Assembly (NCBI GenBank): GCA_029865845.1
Contig: JARXAM010000053.1
Span: 1 to 33,364, forward strand
Source of the DNA: Rhodoferax sp.
GTDB lineage: Bacteria; Pseudomonadota; Gammaproteobacteria; Burkholderiales; Burkholderiaceae_C
Direction of reading: 5' to 3'
Length of the DNA stretch: 33,364 nt
Below, piece by piece: positions 1 to 8,017 of the stretch. The notes under the pieces were generated by a model. That model did no database searches and was not told where the DNA came from. It was given only the letters and a program-made list of their open reading frames with translations. How positions within the stretch are numbered: the stretch's first letter is position 1; the number at the start of each line of letters is the position of its first letter. The position numbers and the translations under genes are program-made.

Positions 1-1
1 G

Positions 2-364
2 TGTAGCGCCCGACGTATGTTCGGAGGCTGGGGCATCCGTTGCGATGGGTTGACCATCGCCGTCATCGCCGACTTGGGCGACGGCGACACCCTGTGGCTC
101 AAAGCCCATGCCCAGAGCCGCGCCGCCTTTGAAGCCCAAGGGTGCCGACGCTTCACTTATGTGGCGAAGGGCGTGGCGCGCGGCATGAACTACTACAGCG
201 CACCTGCGGACGCGATGGAGTCGCCAGCCCTCATGCAACCTTGGGCACGCCTGGCTTGGCAAGCCGCACTCACAGCCCACAAACCCGCCACCAAGGCCAA
301 GCGCCAACCAACGCTGCCGCCAGGTCAGCCCATCAAACGGGCCACACCACCCCGTGGTCGTTAA
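2..364 (+). CDS. TfoX/Sxy N-terminal domain protein (5' truncated by window)
   Basis: The visible reading frame opens at the window edge and starts inside the hallmark RRMFGGWGI segment of the TfoX N-terminal domain. In this family that segment lies some 20-30 residues into the protein, so the true start is upstream of the window and the in-frame ATG at 17 is internal. The rest of the domain is present (a LWLKAH strand, a GCRRFTY turn, a YYSAPADAME segment), followed by a basic, proline-rich tail. TfoX-N proteins are small and mostly uncharacterised; in Haemophilus and Vibrio relatives act in competence regulation, but a stand-alone N domain does not prove that role. The 3' end overlaps the convergent cyclo-ligase gene by 32 bp. 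Family confidence is high; function is unknown. Confidence 0.8.
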   Translation, partial: CSARRMFGGWGIRCDGLTIAVIADLGDGDTLWLKAHAQSRAAFEAQGCRRFTYVAKGVARGMNYYSAPADAMESPALMQPWARLAWQAALTAHKPATKAKRQPTLPPGQPIKRATPPRGR

Positions 365-932
365 GGATGGCGTCTAGCGGCACGTCGTGCGGCTCGGGCT
401 CCAGATCATCCACAAAACCGGAGCCAAAACCCAAGCCGACGGTGAAGGGTTTGGGGCTCAGGCTGGCCAACATGCGGTCATAAAAACCACCGCCGTAGCC
501 CAGGCGGTAGCCCCCGGGGCCGTAGCCCACGCAGGGCACAAACAACAAGGTCGGCACAATCAATTCCGTGTCTTTGGGCTTGGGAATGCCATAGGCGTCT
601 TCTTCCATCGGGCAGCCGGGGTACCAAGAGTGAAACGTCATGGTTTTATGCGCGCGGTTGACCACCGGCAAACCAATGCGGCGCGGCTGGGGCCGGTCGA
701 TCAACTCGCCATCTTCCTTCCAGCGGTGCAAGGCGGGCAAGGGGTCAAACTCACCCTTGATGGGCCAATAAGCCCCAATCACCACATCGGGCCTGCCCAC
801 CAACCAAATGCGCATGACCCGTTGCAAAAGGTCGGAGCGCTGAAGGCGATCTGGCATCTCCAAACGCAGATTCAACAGTGCCTTGCGAAGGGCCTTTTTT
901 TGTGCAGCTTTGGCGGCGTCCGAGTTGTCCAT
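333..932 (-). CDS. 5-formyltetrahydrofolate cyclo-ligase
   Basis: This enzyme converts 5-formyl-THF to 5,10-methenyl-THF with ATP in cytoplasmic one-carbon metabolism. The 199-residue product has the family's usual size. It shows a basic N-terminal helix (KALRKALLNLR), the PIKGEFD substrate-loop region, and the nucleotide signature LGYGGGFYDR at about residues 144-153, followed by a PHDVPLD segment. The ATG at 930-932 is preceded by a GGGG-rich stretch and is preferred; a GTG three codons upstream (939-941) would add only M-G-I. The start lies 9 bp from the divergent lytic transglycosylase start, so each promoter must sit inside the other gene's coding sequence. The 3' end overlaps the TfoX-like gene. 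Confidence 0.93.
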   Translation of the reverse strand: MDNSDAAKAAQKKALRKALLNLRLEMPDRLQRSDLLQRVMRIWLVGRPDVVIGAYWPIKGEFDPLPALHRWKEDGELIDRPQPRRIGLPVVNRAHKTMTFHSWYPGCPMEEDAYGIPKPKDTELIVPTLLFVPCVGYGPGGYRLGYGGGFYDRMLASLSPKPFTVGLGFGSGFVDDLEPEPHDVPLDAILNDHGVVWPV

Positions 933-941
933 AATCCCCAC

Positions 942-2942
942 ATGCAGTTTTCAGCCATTCTGACATTACTGGCCACTTGTGGCGCACTGATGTCTGCCAC
1001 AGCCCCTACCGCGTTCGCCCAAGGTCGCGATAGTGCGCGACTCGATGACACGATTCTCGACTTGGCACAAGCCTACAAAAACCGCGATCAAAAGCGCCTG
1101 AGTGCTGCCTTGCCGTCACTGCGTGGCTACATCTTGGAACCATGGGCCGCGTATTGGGAACTCTCGCTGCGCTTGGACGACGCGGGCAAGTCCGAGATAC
1201 AAGACTTTTTGAGGCGCTACAGCGGCACCTACCACGAAGACCGTTTGCGCGCGGAATGGCTGCTGCAACTCGGCCGCGCCCGTGACTGGGACACCTTTGG
1301 TCGCGAATATGCGCTCTACCGCATGAACGACGACAGGTCTGTGCGTTGCTATGCCTTATGGGCCGACTACAGCACCCGCAATGCCGACGTGGCCGCCGCA
1401 CTCACACCCATCTGGTGGGGACTGAAGGATGCGGAAGACGCCTGCGGTGGCCTGGCGACCCAATTGGTCAAGGACAAAAAGCTCAATGCCCACAGTGTGT
1501 GGGTGCGAGCGCGCTTGGGCATGGAAAACGACCGGCTGCGGGTGGCGACCCAGGCAGTCGCGGCGTTGGACACTGACTATGCCAAAACCGTCACTACCAT
1601 CTACAACGCGCCGGCCAAGTACCTGAACGAAAAGATAACCGCCTTGCGCCCGCAAACACGCGAGTTTGTGTCGCTGGCCCTGATCCGCTTGGCCGACACA
1701 GACCCCGATGGCGCGGCGGTAGAGGTAGACAAACTGCGCTGGAAAGCCCAGCTCACCCAAGAAGAACGCAGCTGGATTTGGGGCGTGATCGGCAAGCGCT
1801 TGGCGCAAAAACTGTCAGACGAAGCCCCTGCAGCATTTGCCAAAGGCCAGCTCGTGCACATGCACGAAGACCACGTGGTCTGGGCCGCACGCGCATCGCT
1901 GCGGGCCGGGCAGTGGAGCCAGGTGTTGGAGGCGGTGGCGGCCATGCCCGAATCCACGCGCAATGACCCCACCTGGGTCTATTGGCGTGCCCGAGCACTG
2001 GCCCAGCGCAGCAACGTGCCTGCCGCCCAGGTAGAAAGCCAAGCGCTGCTGGAATCCATCGCGGGCACCAAAGGCTTTTATGAAATGCTGGCCCTAGAAG
2101 ACCTGGGGCAAAAAATCACCCCCCCCCCCAAACCCGCACCCCTAACGCCGCAAGAACGCGAGCAAGCCAAAAACAACCCCGGCCTGGCCCGCGCGCTGCA
2201 TGCCATTGCCATCGGGCTGCGCAGCGATGGCGTACGGGAATGGAACTACAGCACCAACCTGCACCAGCGCGGCGGCATGGACGACCGGGCGCTACTGGCG
2301 GCCGCCGACCTGGCCTGCAAAGCAGAGGTGTGGGACCGCTGCATCAACGCCAGTGAACGCACCAAAGCGGTCGTGGATATGGGCCAGCGCTTTCCCACCC
2401 CGCACCGCGCGGCGGTGTTGGCCCGCACACATGCCATTGGTCTGGACCCCGCCTATGTGTATGGCTTGATACGTCAGGAAAGCCGCTTTATCACCGACGC
2501 CAGATCCAGCGTAGGGGCTGCGGGGCTGATGCAGGTCATGCCCGCCACCGCCAAGTGGACCGCCAAAAAAATAGGGCTCTCCAATTTCCAAAGCCACCAC
2601 ATTACTGATCTGGATACCAATGTCGCCATCGGCACGGGCTATTTGCAACTGGTGCTAGACAACTTCCAAGGCTCCATGCCGTTGGCGACTGCCGCCTACA
2701 ACGCAGGCCCCAGCCGGTCCAAGGCATGGCGCGGTGCGCCCGGCAACCCGCAGATGGAAGGTGCCGTATGGGCGGAGAACATTCCGTTCTCCGAAACCCG
2801 GGACTACGTCAAAAAAGTGCTGGCCAATACGACCAACTACGCCGCCTTGCTGTCGGGCCAGCCCCAGTCTTTGAATGCCCGGCTGGGCACCGTGGGCCCG
2901 CGTGATGCATCCATACCAGAGTCTGGCTCAGATTTGCCGTAA
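942..2942 (+). CDS. slt: Soluble lytic murein transglycosylase, Slt70 type
   Basis: This periplasmic enzyme cleaves peptidoglycan glycan strands to 1,6-anhydro-muropeptides. The 666-residue product begins with a hydrophobic export signal ending near AFA-Q (residue 27), though it lacks a clear positive n-region. A long alpha-helical superhelical domain (U/L type) runs to about residue 480. The C-terminal catalytic domain holds the Glu of RQESRF (E513), then GAAGLMQVMPATA and AYNAGPS. The open frame extends upstream to 387, but that part is antisense to the cyclo-ligase gene, so the ATG at 942, just before the signal peptide, is chosen; no good ribosome binding site is seen. An uninterrupted run of 11 C at 2119-2129 encodes prolines 394-396 and could be slippage-prone. 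Confidence 0.93.
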   Translation: MQFSAILTLLATCGALMSATAPTAFAQGRDSARLDDTILDLAQAYKNRDQKRLSAALPSLRGYILEPWAAYWELSLRLDDAGKSEIQDFLRRYSGTYHEDRLRAEWLLQLGRARDWDTFGREYALYRMNDDRSVRCYALWADYSTRNADVAAALTPIWWGLKDAEDACGGLATQLVKDKKLNAHSVWVRARLGMENDRLRVATQAVAALDTDYAKTVTTIYNAPAKYLNEKITALRPQTREFVSLALIRLADTDPDGAAVEVDKLRWKAQLTQEERSWIWGVIGKRLAQKLSDEAPAAFAKGQLVHMHEDHVVWAARASLRAGQWSQVLEAVAAMPESTRNDPTWVYWRARALAQRSNVPAAQVESQALLESIAGTKGFYEMLALEDLGQKITPPPKPAPLTPQEREQAKNNPGLARALHAIAIGLRSDGVREWNYSTNLHQRGGMDDRALLAAADLACKAEVWDRCINASERTKAVVDMGQRFPTPHRAAVLARTHAIGLDPAYVYGLIRQESRFITDARSSVGAAGLMQVMPATAKWTAKKIGLSNFQSHHITDLDTNVAIGTGYLQLVLDNFQGSMPLATAAYNAGPSRSKAWRGAPGNPQMEGAVWAENIPFSETRDYVKKVLANTTNYAALLSGQPQSLNARLGTVGPRDASIPESGSDLP

Positions 2943-3039
2943 GCCCGGATATGCGCTGCGCATCAATCGCGGCTACTCTGTCATCAATGCCCTTCGTCAA
3001 ACGACTTAGCATGGGCGTATTTCCAAACTAGGAGGTCCC

Positions 3040-3723
3040 ATGCTCAAGCTCTACATTGGCAACAAAAACTACTCGTCGTGGTCCATGCGGCCCTGGGTGC
3101 TGCTGAAGCAAGCGGGCATCGATTTCGAGGAGGTCATGGTCCGCTTCGACTCGTTTGACAGCGAGTCGCAGTTCAAAACCACCTTGGCCCCGCTCAGCCC
3201 AACGGGCAAGGTACCCGTGCTGGTGGACGGAGAGCTGGCGGTGTGGGACACCCTGGCCATTGCCGAATATGTGGCCGAGCAGTTTCCCAACCTGCACCTG
3301 TGGCCCGCCGACAAGGCCGCACGCGCCCACGCCCGCAGCGTGTGTGCCGAAATGCACGCGGGCTTTACTGGCCTGCGCAGCCACTGCCCCATGAACATCG
3401 AAGCCACACTGCTCGAAACCGGCGCATTGGTGTGGCGCGACAAGCCCGCCGTGCGCGCCGATGTGGCCCGCCTGAGTGCCATGTGGGAAGGCTTGTTGGC
3501 GCAGCACGGCGGGCCGCTGCTGTTTGGCCAGTTTTCGGTGGCAGACGCGTATTTCGCGCCGGTCTGTGCACGCCTCAAAACCTATGGCCTGCCCGTGAGC
3601 CCGGTAGTAGGTGCCTATGTGTCGCGGGTGTTGGCCCTGCCAGGGGTGCAAGCCTGGATCAGCGGCGCGCTGGCTGAAAAAGACTTTTTGGATTTTGAAG
3701 AGCCCTACCGCGTCCACCCGTAA
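3040..3723 (+). CDS. Glutathione S-transferase family protein
   Basis: A cytosolic GST fold of 227 residues. The N-terminal thioredoxin-like domain starts directly with LYIGNKNYSSWSMRPW, where a Ser of the SSWS cluster is the likely thiol-activating residue. It continues through the cis-Pro segment GKVPVL and the glutathione gamma-Glu binding segment (VWDTLAIAEY, in the usual E/D-S/T position). The helical C-terminal domain has the conserved FSVADAYFAPV segment. A strong AGGAGG lies 5 nt before the ATG. The substrate cannot be read from sequence. The gene sits alone between slt and cca, 97 bp after slt, and ends 10 bp before the cca start, so it may be cotranscribed with cca. Confidence 0.93.
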   Translation: MLKLYIGNKNYSSWSMRPWVLLKQAGIDFEEVMVRFDSFDSESQFKTTLAPLSPTGKVPVLVDGELAVWDTLAIAEYVAEQFPNLHLWPADKAARAHARSVCAEMHAGFTGLRSHCPMNIEATLLETGALVWRDKPAVRADVARLSAMWEGLLAQHGGPLLFGQFSVADAYFAPVCARLKTYGLPVSPVVGAYVSRVLALPGVQAWISGALAEKDFLDFEEPYRVHP

Positions 3724-3733
3724 GCCACGGACC

Positions 3734-5035
3734 ATGCCCGCAACAGCACCCGGCAGCCCCCCCTTGACCGGCACCTTTTTGGTGGGCGGCGCGGTGCGCG
3801 ATGCGCTGATGGGCCTGACCAGCAAAGACCGTGATTGGGTGGTCGTGGGCAGTAGCCCGCAGCACATGGTAGACGCCGGCTTTACGCCAGTGGGCAAAGA
3901 CTTTCCGGTGTTTTTGCACCCGCTCACCCACGAGGAATATGCGCTCGCCCGCACCGAGCGCAAAACCGGCCCCGGCTACCGTGGCTTTGAGGTCCACGCT
4001 GCCCCGCAGGTGACCTTGGAAGAAGACCTGGCGCGTCGCGACCTCACCATCAATGCCATGGCCGCGCGCGTGGACCCCACTGGAGCCATAGGCCTGCTGG
4101 ACGGCCACGACCTGATAGACCCCTTTGGCGGTGCGGCAGACCTCGGTGCACGCGTGCTGAGGCACGTCACCCCCGCCTTTCGCGAAGACCCTGTGCGCAT
4201 TTTGCGGGTGGCACGCTTCGCGGCCCGCTTTTCAGATTTCACGCTAGCCCCCGAGACGCAAGCGCTCATGCGTTCCATGGTGAAGGACGGCGAGGTCGAC
4301 CATTTGGTGCCCGAGCGCGTGTGGCAAGAGATCGCCAAAGGGCTGATGGAGCCACGCCCCTCGCGCATGCTAGAGGTGTTGCGCAATTGCGGTGCCTTGG
4401 CCCGGTTGGTGCCCGAACTCGACCGGCTGTGGGGCGTGCCCCAAAGTGCCGAGCACCACCCCGAAATTGACACCGGCGTGCACGTGATGATGGCGCTAGA
4501 CCGCGCCGCCGCCTTGCATGCGCCGCTGGATGTGCGCTTTGCCTGCCTGACCCACGACCTGGGCAAAGGCACCACCCCGGCGGACGTGCTGCCCCGCCAC
4601 CTGGGCCACGAGGGGCGCAGTGTGCGCCTGCTCAACCCCCTGTGCCAGCGGCTGCGCGTTCCCAAAGACTGCGCCGAGCTGGCCGAGGTGGTCGCACGCG
4701 AGCATGGCAACATCCACCGCAGCGGCACGTTGGACGCAGCGGCTGTACTGCGCCTGCTGGAGCGCTGCGATGCGTTGCGCAAACCCCTGCGCTTTATGCG
4801 CGCCTTGCAGGCCTGCCAATGTGATGCGCAGGGGCGGCTGGGTCTGCACGAGGCCCCTTACCCCCAGGCCCTACGGCTGGCGCAGGCATTGGAGCTGGCG
4901 CTGGCCGTCGAAACCGAGGCAGTGGCCGCGCAGGCCATGGCACGTGGGGCAAAGGGCATGCAAATTGGGCAAGCCGTTCACGCGGCCAGAGCGCACGCCA
5001 TTGCAGCCGCCTGGCAAGCGACACGGGCGGAATAA
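3734..5035 (+). CDS. cca: CCA tRNA nucleotidyltransferase with HD domain
   Basis: Adds or repairs the 3'-CCA end of tRNAs from CTP and ATP. The 433-residue protein shows the class II nucleotidyltransferase motif GGAVRD (residues 18-23) with the catalytic aspartates of KDRDWVV (D32, D34). RRDLTINAMA and the DPVRILRVARFAAR neck region follow. A C-terminal HD phosphohydrolase domain has its metal pair at LTHDLGKG (H274, D275), the arrangement of the multifunctional Cca of Gram-negative bacteria (E. coli Cca is similar in length). The frame is open upstream to 3611, but that portion overlaps the GST gene, so the ATG at 3734 is preferred. Confidence 0.95.
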   Translation: MPATAPGSPPLTGTFLVGGAVRDALMGLTSKDRDWVVVGSSPQHMVDAGFTPVGKDFPVFLHPLTHEEYALARTERKTGPGYRGFEVHAAPQVTLEEDLARRDLTINAMAARVDPTGAIGLLDGHDLIDPFGGAADLGARVLRHVTPAFREDPVRILRVARFAARFSDFTLAPETQALMRSMVKDGEVDHLVPERVWQEIAKGLMEPRPSRMLEVLRNCGALARLVPELDRLWGVPQSAEHHPEIDTGVHVMMALDRAAALHAPLDVRFACLTHDLGKGTTPADVLPRHLGHEGRSVRLLNPLCQRLRVPKDCAELAEVVAREHGNIHRSGTLDAAAVLRLLERCDALRKPLRFMRALQACQCDAQGRLGLHEAPYPQALRLAQALELALAVETEAVAAQAMARGAKGMQIGQAVHAARAHAIAAAWQATRAE

Positions 5036-5083
5036 GGGGAAGCTCCCAGTGCCGGGAGGCTTGTGCCTTGGTATGCTCCAGTG

Positions 5084-5785
5084 ATGGCCCATTTACTGAT
5101 TGTGGAAGACGATGAATTGCTGCGCGATGGCTTGTCGGCGCAGCTCGTGCACGCTGGTCACACCGTAAGCAGCGCGTGCGACGGCGCGCAGGCGCAGGCG
5201 CTCCTGGACTCCACCCGCTTCGATGGCGTGGTGCTGGACTTGGGCTTGCCCATCATGGACGGCATTGCCGTGCTGCAGTGGATACGGCAGCGCCTGCTGG
5301 CGCTGCCCGTGTTGATCCTCACCGCCCGCGATGGCGTGGACGACCGGGTGCAAGGCCTGAACGCAGGCGCCGACGACTACCTAACCAAACCCTTCAACAT
5401 GGCTGAGTTGGTGGCCCGCCTCCAAGCCATGCTGCGCCGTTCGCGGCTGCCAGCTTTTGGCGGCTCGCTAGAAGTGCCCACCAACCACAGCCGCAGCCTG
5501 CGCCTGGACCCCTTGCAACCGCTGGGCTGGCTGGGGGATGATCCGCTAGACCTGACCCACCGCGAATGGTCACTCTTGTCGCTCATGGTCAACAACATGG
5601 GGCAGGTCGTGAGCCGTGAAGACGTGTTTGCCGTGTGGCAAACCGCGCCGCAAGACGGCAGCACGGTGGGCTCCAACGCCTTGGAGGTCTATGTGCACCG
5701 GCTGCGGCGCAAGCTAACCGACAGCGGGCTGAGCATCCGCAATGTGCGGGGGCTGGGCTACATGCTCGAATCCAACGCAGCGTGA
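5084..5785 (+). CDS. OmpR/PhoB-family response regulator
   Basis: DNA-binding half of a two-component system, 233 residues. The receiver domain carries the acidic pocket VEDD (residues 7-10), the phospho-acceptor D52 in LDLGLP, T80 and the conserved K102 of LTKPF. The C-terminal winged helix contains LTHREWSLL, VSREDVF and the recognition region NALEVYVHRLRRKL ending in VRGLGYML. Insertion of some 15 residues between the domains (around 145-165) is longer than in textbook OmpR members. ATG at 5084 directly precedes the HLLIVEDD strand; the upstream in-frame GTG (5063) would add seven residues. The stop TGA overlaps the GTG start of the kinase gene, indicating translational coupling. Confidence 0.95.
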   Translation: MAHLLIVEDDELLRDGLSAQLVHAGHTVSSACDGAQAQALLDSTRFDGVVLDLGLPIMDGIAVLQWIRQRLLALPVLILTARDGVDDRVQGLNAGADDYLTKPFNMAELVARLQAMLRRSRLPAFGGSLEVPTNHSRSLRLDPLQPLGWLGDDPLDLTHREWSLLSLMVNNMGQVVSREDVFAVWQTAPQDGSTVGSNALEVYVHRLRRKLTDSGLSIRNVRGLGYMLESNAA

Positions 5786-7158
5786 GCCAGCCCGCGCGTT
5801 TTTCGCTCAAGCGACAGCTCATGATTTGGCTGCTGCTGCCGCAACTGGTGCTGTGGTTGATGGGCGGAGTGCTGGCGTTTCGGGTGGCCATGGTCTATGC
5901 CGAAAAAACCATCGACCAGTCGCTCATGCAGTCGGTGCGTTCGCTGGCTCGCCAGGTCAAGCCCATGGGCTCGGGCCTGCTGGTGGACTTTCCCCGTGCC
6001 GCGCGCGACATCATGGAACAAGACCCCACCGACCGCGTGGCCTACATGGTGTCCTCGCCCCCCGGCAGCTTTTTGCTGGGCAACAGCAAAATTCCCAGCC
6101 GCCCTGGTGAGTTCAGCAACAAAGACAACGAACCCGTGTTGTACGAGGTGATGATGGAAGGCAAAGCCATGCGGGTGGCCTCCATCGACCTGAGCTTTGG
6201 CGACGGCCTGCCCGACAACCGCATGCGGGTGCAGGTGGCAAAAAGTCTGGTGGCGCAGCAGCGAATCGCCCGCGAACTCGTGCGCGACGTGCTCTTCCCC
6301 CTGCTCATCATGGGCGCCGTGCTGAGCGCGCTGGTGTATGGCGGCATACGGCGCGGCCTGGCACCGCTGGAGCGGCTGGAGGCACAACTGGCCAACCGGA
6401 ACATGGCGTCCCTCTCACCCATCGAAATGACGCAGGCCCCCCAGGAGGTGCACTCGCTGGCCAACACCCTGAACCAGTTGCTCACCACCCTGCGCCGCAG
6501 CCTGACCCAGGAAAAGCGCTTCCTGAATGACGCCGCCCACCAACTGCGCACCCCCCTTGCGGGCCTGATCAGCCAAACCGAGCTGGCCATGCACGAAAAA
6601 GACCCCGAAGCCCTGCAACAGCGTCTGGCCAAAGTGCACACCGGCGCCCAACGCAGCGCCCACCTGGTGCACCAACTGCTGTCGCTGGCCCGCACCGAGG
6701 CCGAGGTAAGCCTGGTGCCGGTGGATGCGGCATCGCTGGCCCGTGAGGTGGCCCGCGAATGGACGCGCCGCGCCATGGCAGCGGGCATCGACCTGGGCTT
6801 TGAGGGTGAAGACAGCGTGATGGTGCCCGCCGACAAACTGCTGCTGCGCGAAGTGCTGAGCAACCTGATCGACAACGCGCTGCGCTACGCCGGCAAGGGT
6901 GCCGTGGTTACCCTGCGCACCACCGTGCACGGTGGCTTTTGCTGGCTGGATGTGGAAGACACCGGCCCCGGCCTTTCGGCCGAACACCTGGAGCGCGTGT
7001 TTGAACGCTTCTGGCGCGCCAGTGAACTGCCCGGTGGCTGTGGCTTGGGCCTGTCCATCGTGGCGGAGATTGCCCGGCGGCATAACGGCACGGCGACAGC
7101 GCAGACAACATTGCCGCATGGGCTGACGATTAGGTTGCAGTTGCCGTTGCAGGCGTGA
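5782..7158 (+). CDS. Two-component sensor histidine kinase, TctE-like (2CSK_N sensor)
   Basis: Inner-membrane sensor kinase of 458 residues. TM1 is at about residues 12-37. The periplasmic region (about 40-168) resembles the 2CSK_N sensor domain (ARDIMEQD, DRVAYMV, GSFLLGN, DNRMRVQVAKS). TM2 is at about 170-189 and is followed by a HAMP-like linker (RGLAPLERLE). The H-box is NDAAHQLRTPLAG with H253, and the HATPase domain has NLIDNALRY, DTGPGLS and GCGLGLSIV. The start is GTG overlapping the regulator stop (GTGA); the longer open frame upstream is the shadow of the regulator gene. 2CSK_N kinases often control organic-acid uptake, but no transporter is adjacent. The last 114 bp recur in degenerate form at 7759-7866. 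Confidence 0.94.
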   Translation: MSQPARFSLKRQLMIWLLLPQLVLWLMGGVLAFRVAMVYAEKTIDQSLMQSVRSLARQVKPMGSGLLVDFPRAARDIMEQDPTDRVAYMVSSPPGSFLLGNSKIPSRPGEFSNKDNEPVLYEVMMEGKAMRVASIDLSFGDGLPDNRMRVQVAKSLVAQQRIARELVRDVLFPLLIMGAVLSALVYGGIRRGLAPLERLEAQLANRNMASLSPIEMTQAPQEVHSLANTLNQLLTTLRRSLTQEKRFLNDAAHQLRTPLAGLISQTELAMHEKDPEALQQRLAKVHTGAQRSAHLVHQLLSLARTEAEVSLVPVDAASLAREVAREWTRRAMAAGIDLGFEGEDSVMVPADKLLLREVLSNLIDNALRYAGKGAVVTLRTTVHGGFCWLDVEDTGPGLSAEHLERVFERFWRASELPGGCGLGLSIVAEIARRHNGTATAQTTLPHGLTIRLQLPLQA

Positions 7159-7196
7159 TGGCGGTTTGCTTGAACCAGGAACATCCGGCGCCGTAG

Positions 7197-7211
7197 ATCG
7201 CTCGCAGCGAT
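7197..7211. promoter_or_regulatory. Small palindrome upstream of the DUF4160 gene
   Basis: The sequence ATCGCT-CGC-AGCGAT is a perfect 6-bp inverted repeat with a 3-bp spacer, 36 bp before the DUF4160 start. It ends against an AGGAG at 7212-7216. It could be an operator for an autoregulated toxin-antitoxin-like pair; it could equally be chance. No clear sigma-70 promoter is seen. Confidence 0.25.
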
Positions 7212-7246
7212 AGGAGATGTGCGAACAAGTTGGGTACAGTACCGGC

Positions 7247-7486
7247 ATGGCACCTACCATCGTTCGTGACGGTCAGTTTCGGCTCTTCTTTTTTTCGCGG
7301 GAAGAGTCGCGCATTCATGTGCACGTCTCGCATGCGGACGGTGAAGCCAAGTTTTGGCTTACGCCCCAAGTGGCTTTGGCCGACCATACGGGGCTTTCGG
7401 ATAACCAACTGCGACAGGCAAACGCGGTCGTGGTGACGCACTTGAAGGAGATTCACGATGCATGGAAGCACCACTTTGGCGGCTGA
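7247..7486 (+). CDS. DUF4160 domain protein
   Basis: A 79-residue protein matching the DUF4160 pattern as recalled: it begins MAPTIV, has a RLFFFSREE strand, then the characteristic HVHV motif (IHVHVSHADGEAKFWL) and a C-terminal helix rich in His (HLKEIHDAWKHHF). The frame opens at ATG 7217, where AGGAG abuts the start too closely; ATG 7247 fits the family N-terminus. It overlaps the DUF2442 gene by 29 bp. DUF4160 and DUF2442 genes are commonly paired and suspected, not proven, to be toxin-antitoxin-like. The pair sits between the intact 3' end of the kinase gene and a degenerate copy of it. Confidence 0.8.
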   Translation: MAPTIVRDGQFRLFFFSREESRIHVHVSHADGEAKFWLTPQVALADHTGLSDNQLRQANAVVVTHLKEIHDAWKHHFGG

Positions 7487-7715
7487 AGTTACCCATGTCT
7501 CCAAGCACGGCTTCTGGCTTTTGCTCGCCGATGAGGAGCTGCTGGTACCTTTCGCGCAATTCCCATGGTTTCGCAAAGGGACGATTGAACAGCTATCCGA
7601 CGTTAAATGGACCTCCCCCGATCACCTCTATTGGCCAAGCTTGGACATTGATTTGTCGGTGCAGTCGATTCGGAATCCGGCGGCATTTCCGCTGGTTTCG
7701 GCAGCCACAAGCTAA
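7458..7715 (+). CDS. DUF2442 domain protein
   Basis: An 85-residue protein with the DUF2442 layout: AAEVTHVSKHGFWLLLADEE near the start, a VPFAQFPWF segment, and a DHLYWPSLDIDLSVQSIR core ending near the C-terminus. The gene overlaps DUF4160 by 29 bp in another frame, implying coexpression and probably a physical or functional partnership. Function is unknown; by analogy with pairs of this kind it may form the second half of a toxin-antitoxin-like module or a small regulatory complex. Codon use is less GC-rich than in the flanking two-component genes, in line with acquisition as a cassette. Confidence 0.8.
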   Translation: MHGSTTLAAEVTHVSKHGFWLLLADEELLVPFAQFPWFRKGTIEQLSDVKWTSPDHLYWPSLDIDLSVQSIRNPAAFPLVSAATS

Positions 7716-7758
7716 GGTGTTAGGCACCGGCACCCCAGAATTCCCACAATGGGCAAGT

Positions 7759-7866
7759 TTGGGCCTGTCCAATTTGGCGGAAATTGCGCGGCACCATAAC
7801 GGCACGACGAGCGCGCAGATCACCTTGCCGCAGGGGTTGACGATTCGCTTACAGTTGCAGAGGTGA
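7759..7866 (+). pseudogene. Degenerate duplicate of the histidine-kinase gene 3' end
   Basis: This segment repeats the last 114 bp of the kinase gene (7045-7158). It translates as LGLSNLAEIARHHNGT... against LGLSIVAEIARRHNGT... in the intact gene, and ends with a stop at the same place apart from a 6-bp deletion. By hand count, 88 of 108 aligned bases agree. Similarity continues a little past the stop (TGATGGTGGTTAGCT against TGATGGCGGTTTGCT). There is no upstream kinase sequence, so it cannot be a gene. It is either the remnant of a second, related kinase or a target duplication left by insertion of the DUF4160/DUF2442 cassette. Confidence 0.75.
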
Positions 7867-8017
7867 TGGTGGTTAGCTATGCAGCGGTTGCGGTCGTTCA
7901 AGGTGCGTGTCAAATCTAATGAATCTTGCAGGGTCTGCCGCCATTTCAATGATCACACCACCGAGGACCGTTTCGGAATTCTTCTATAAACATCGACTTA
8001 TCAAGGGTTGAAACAAC

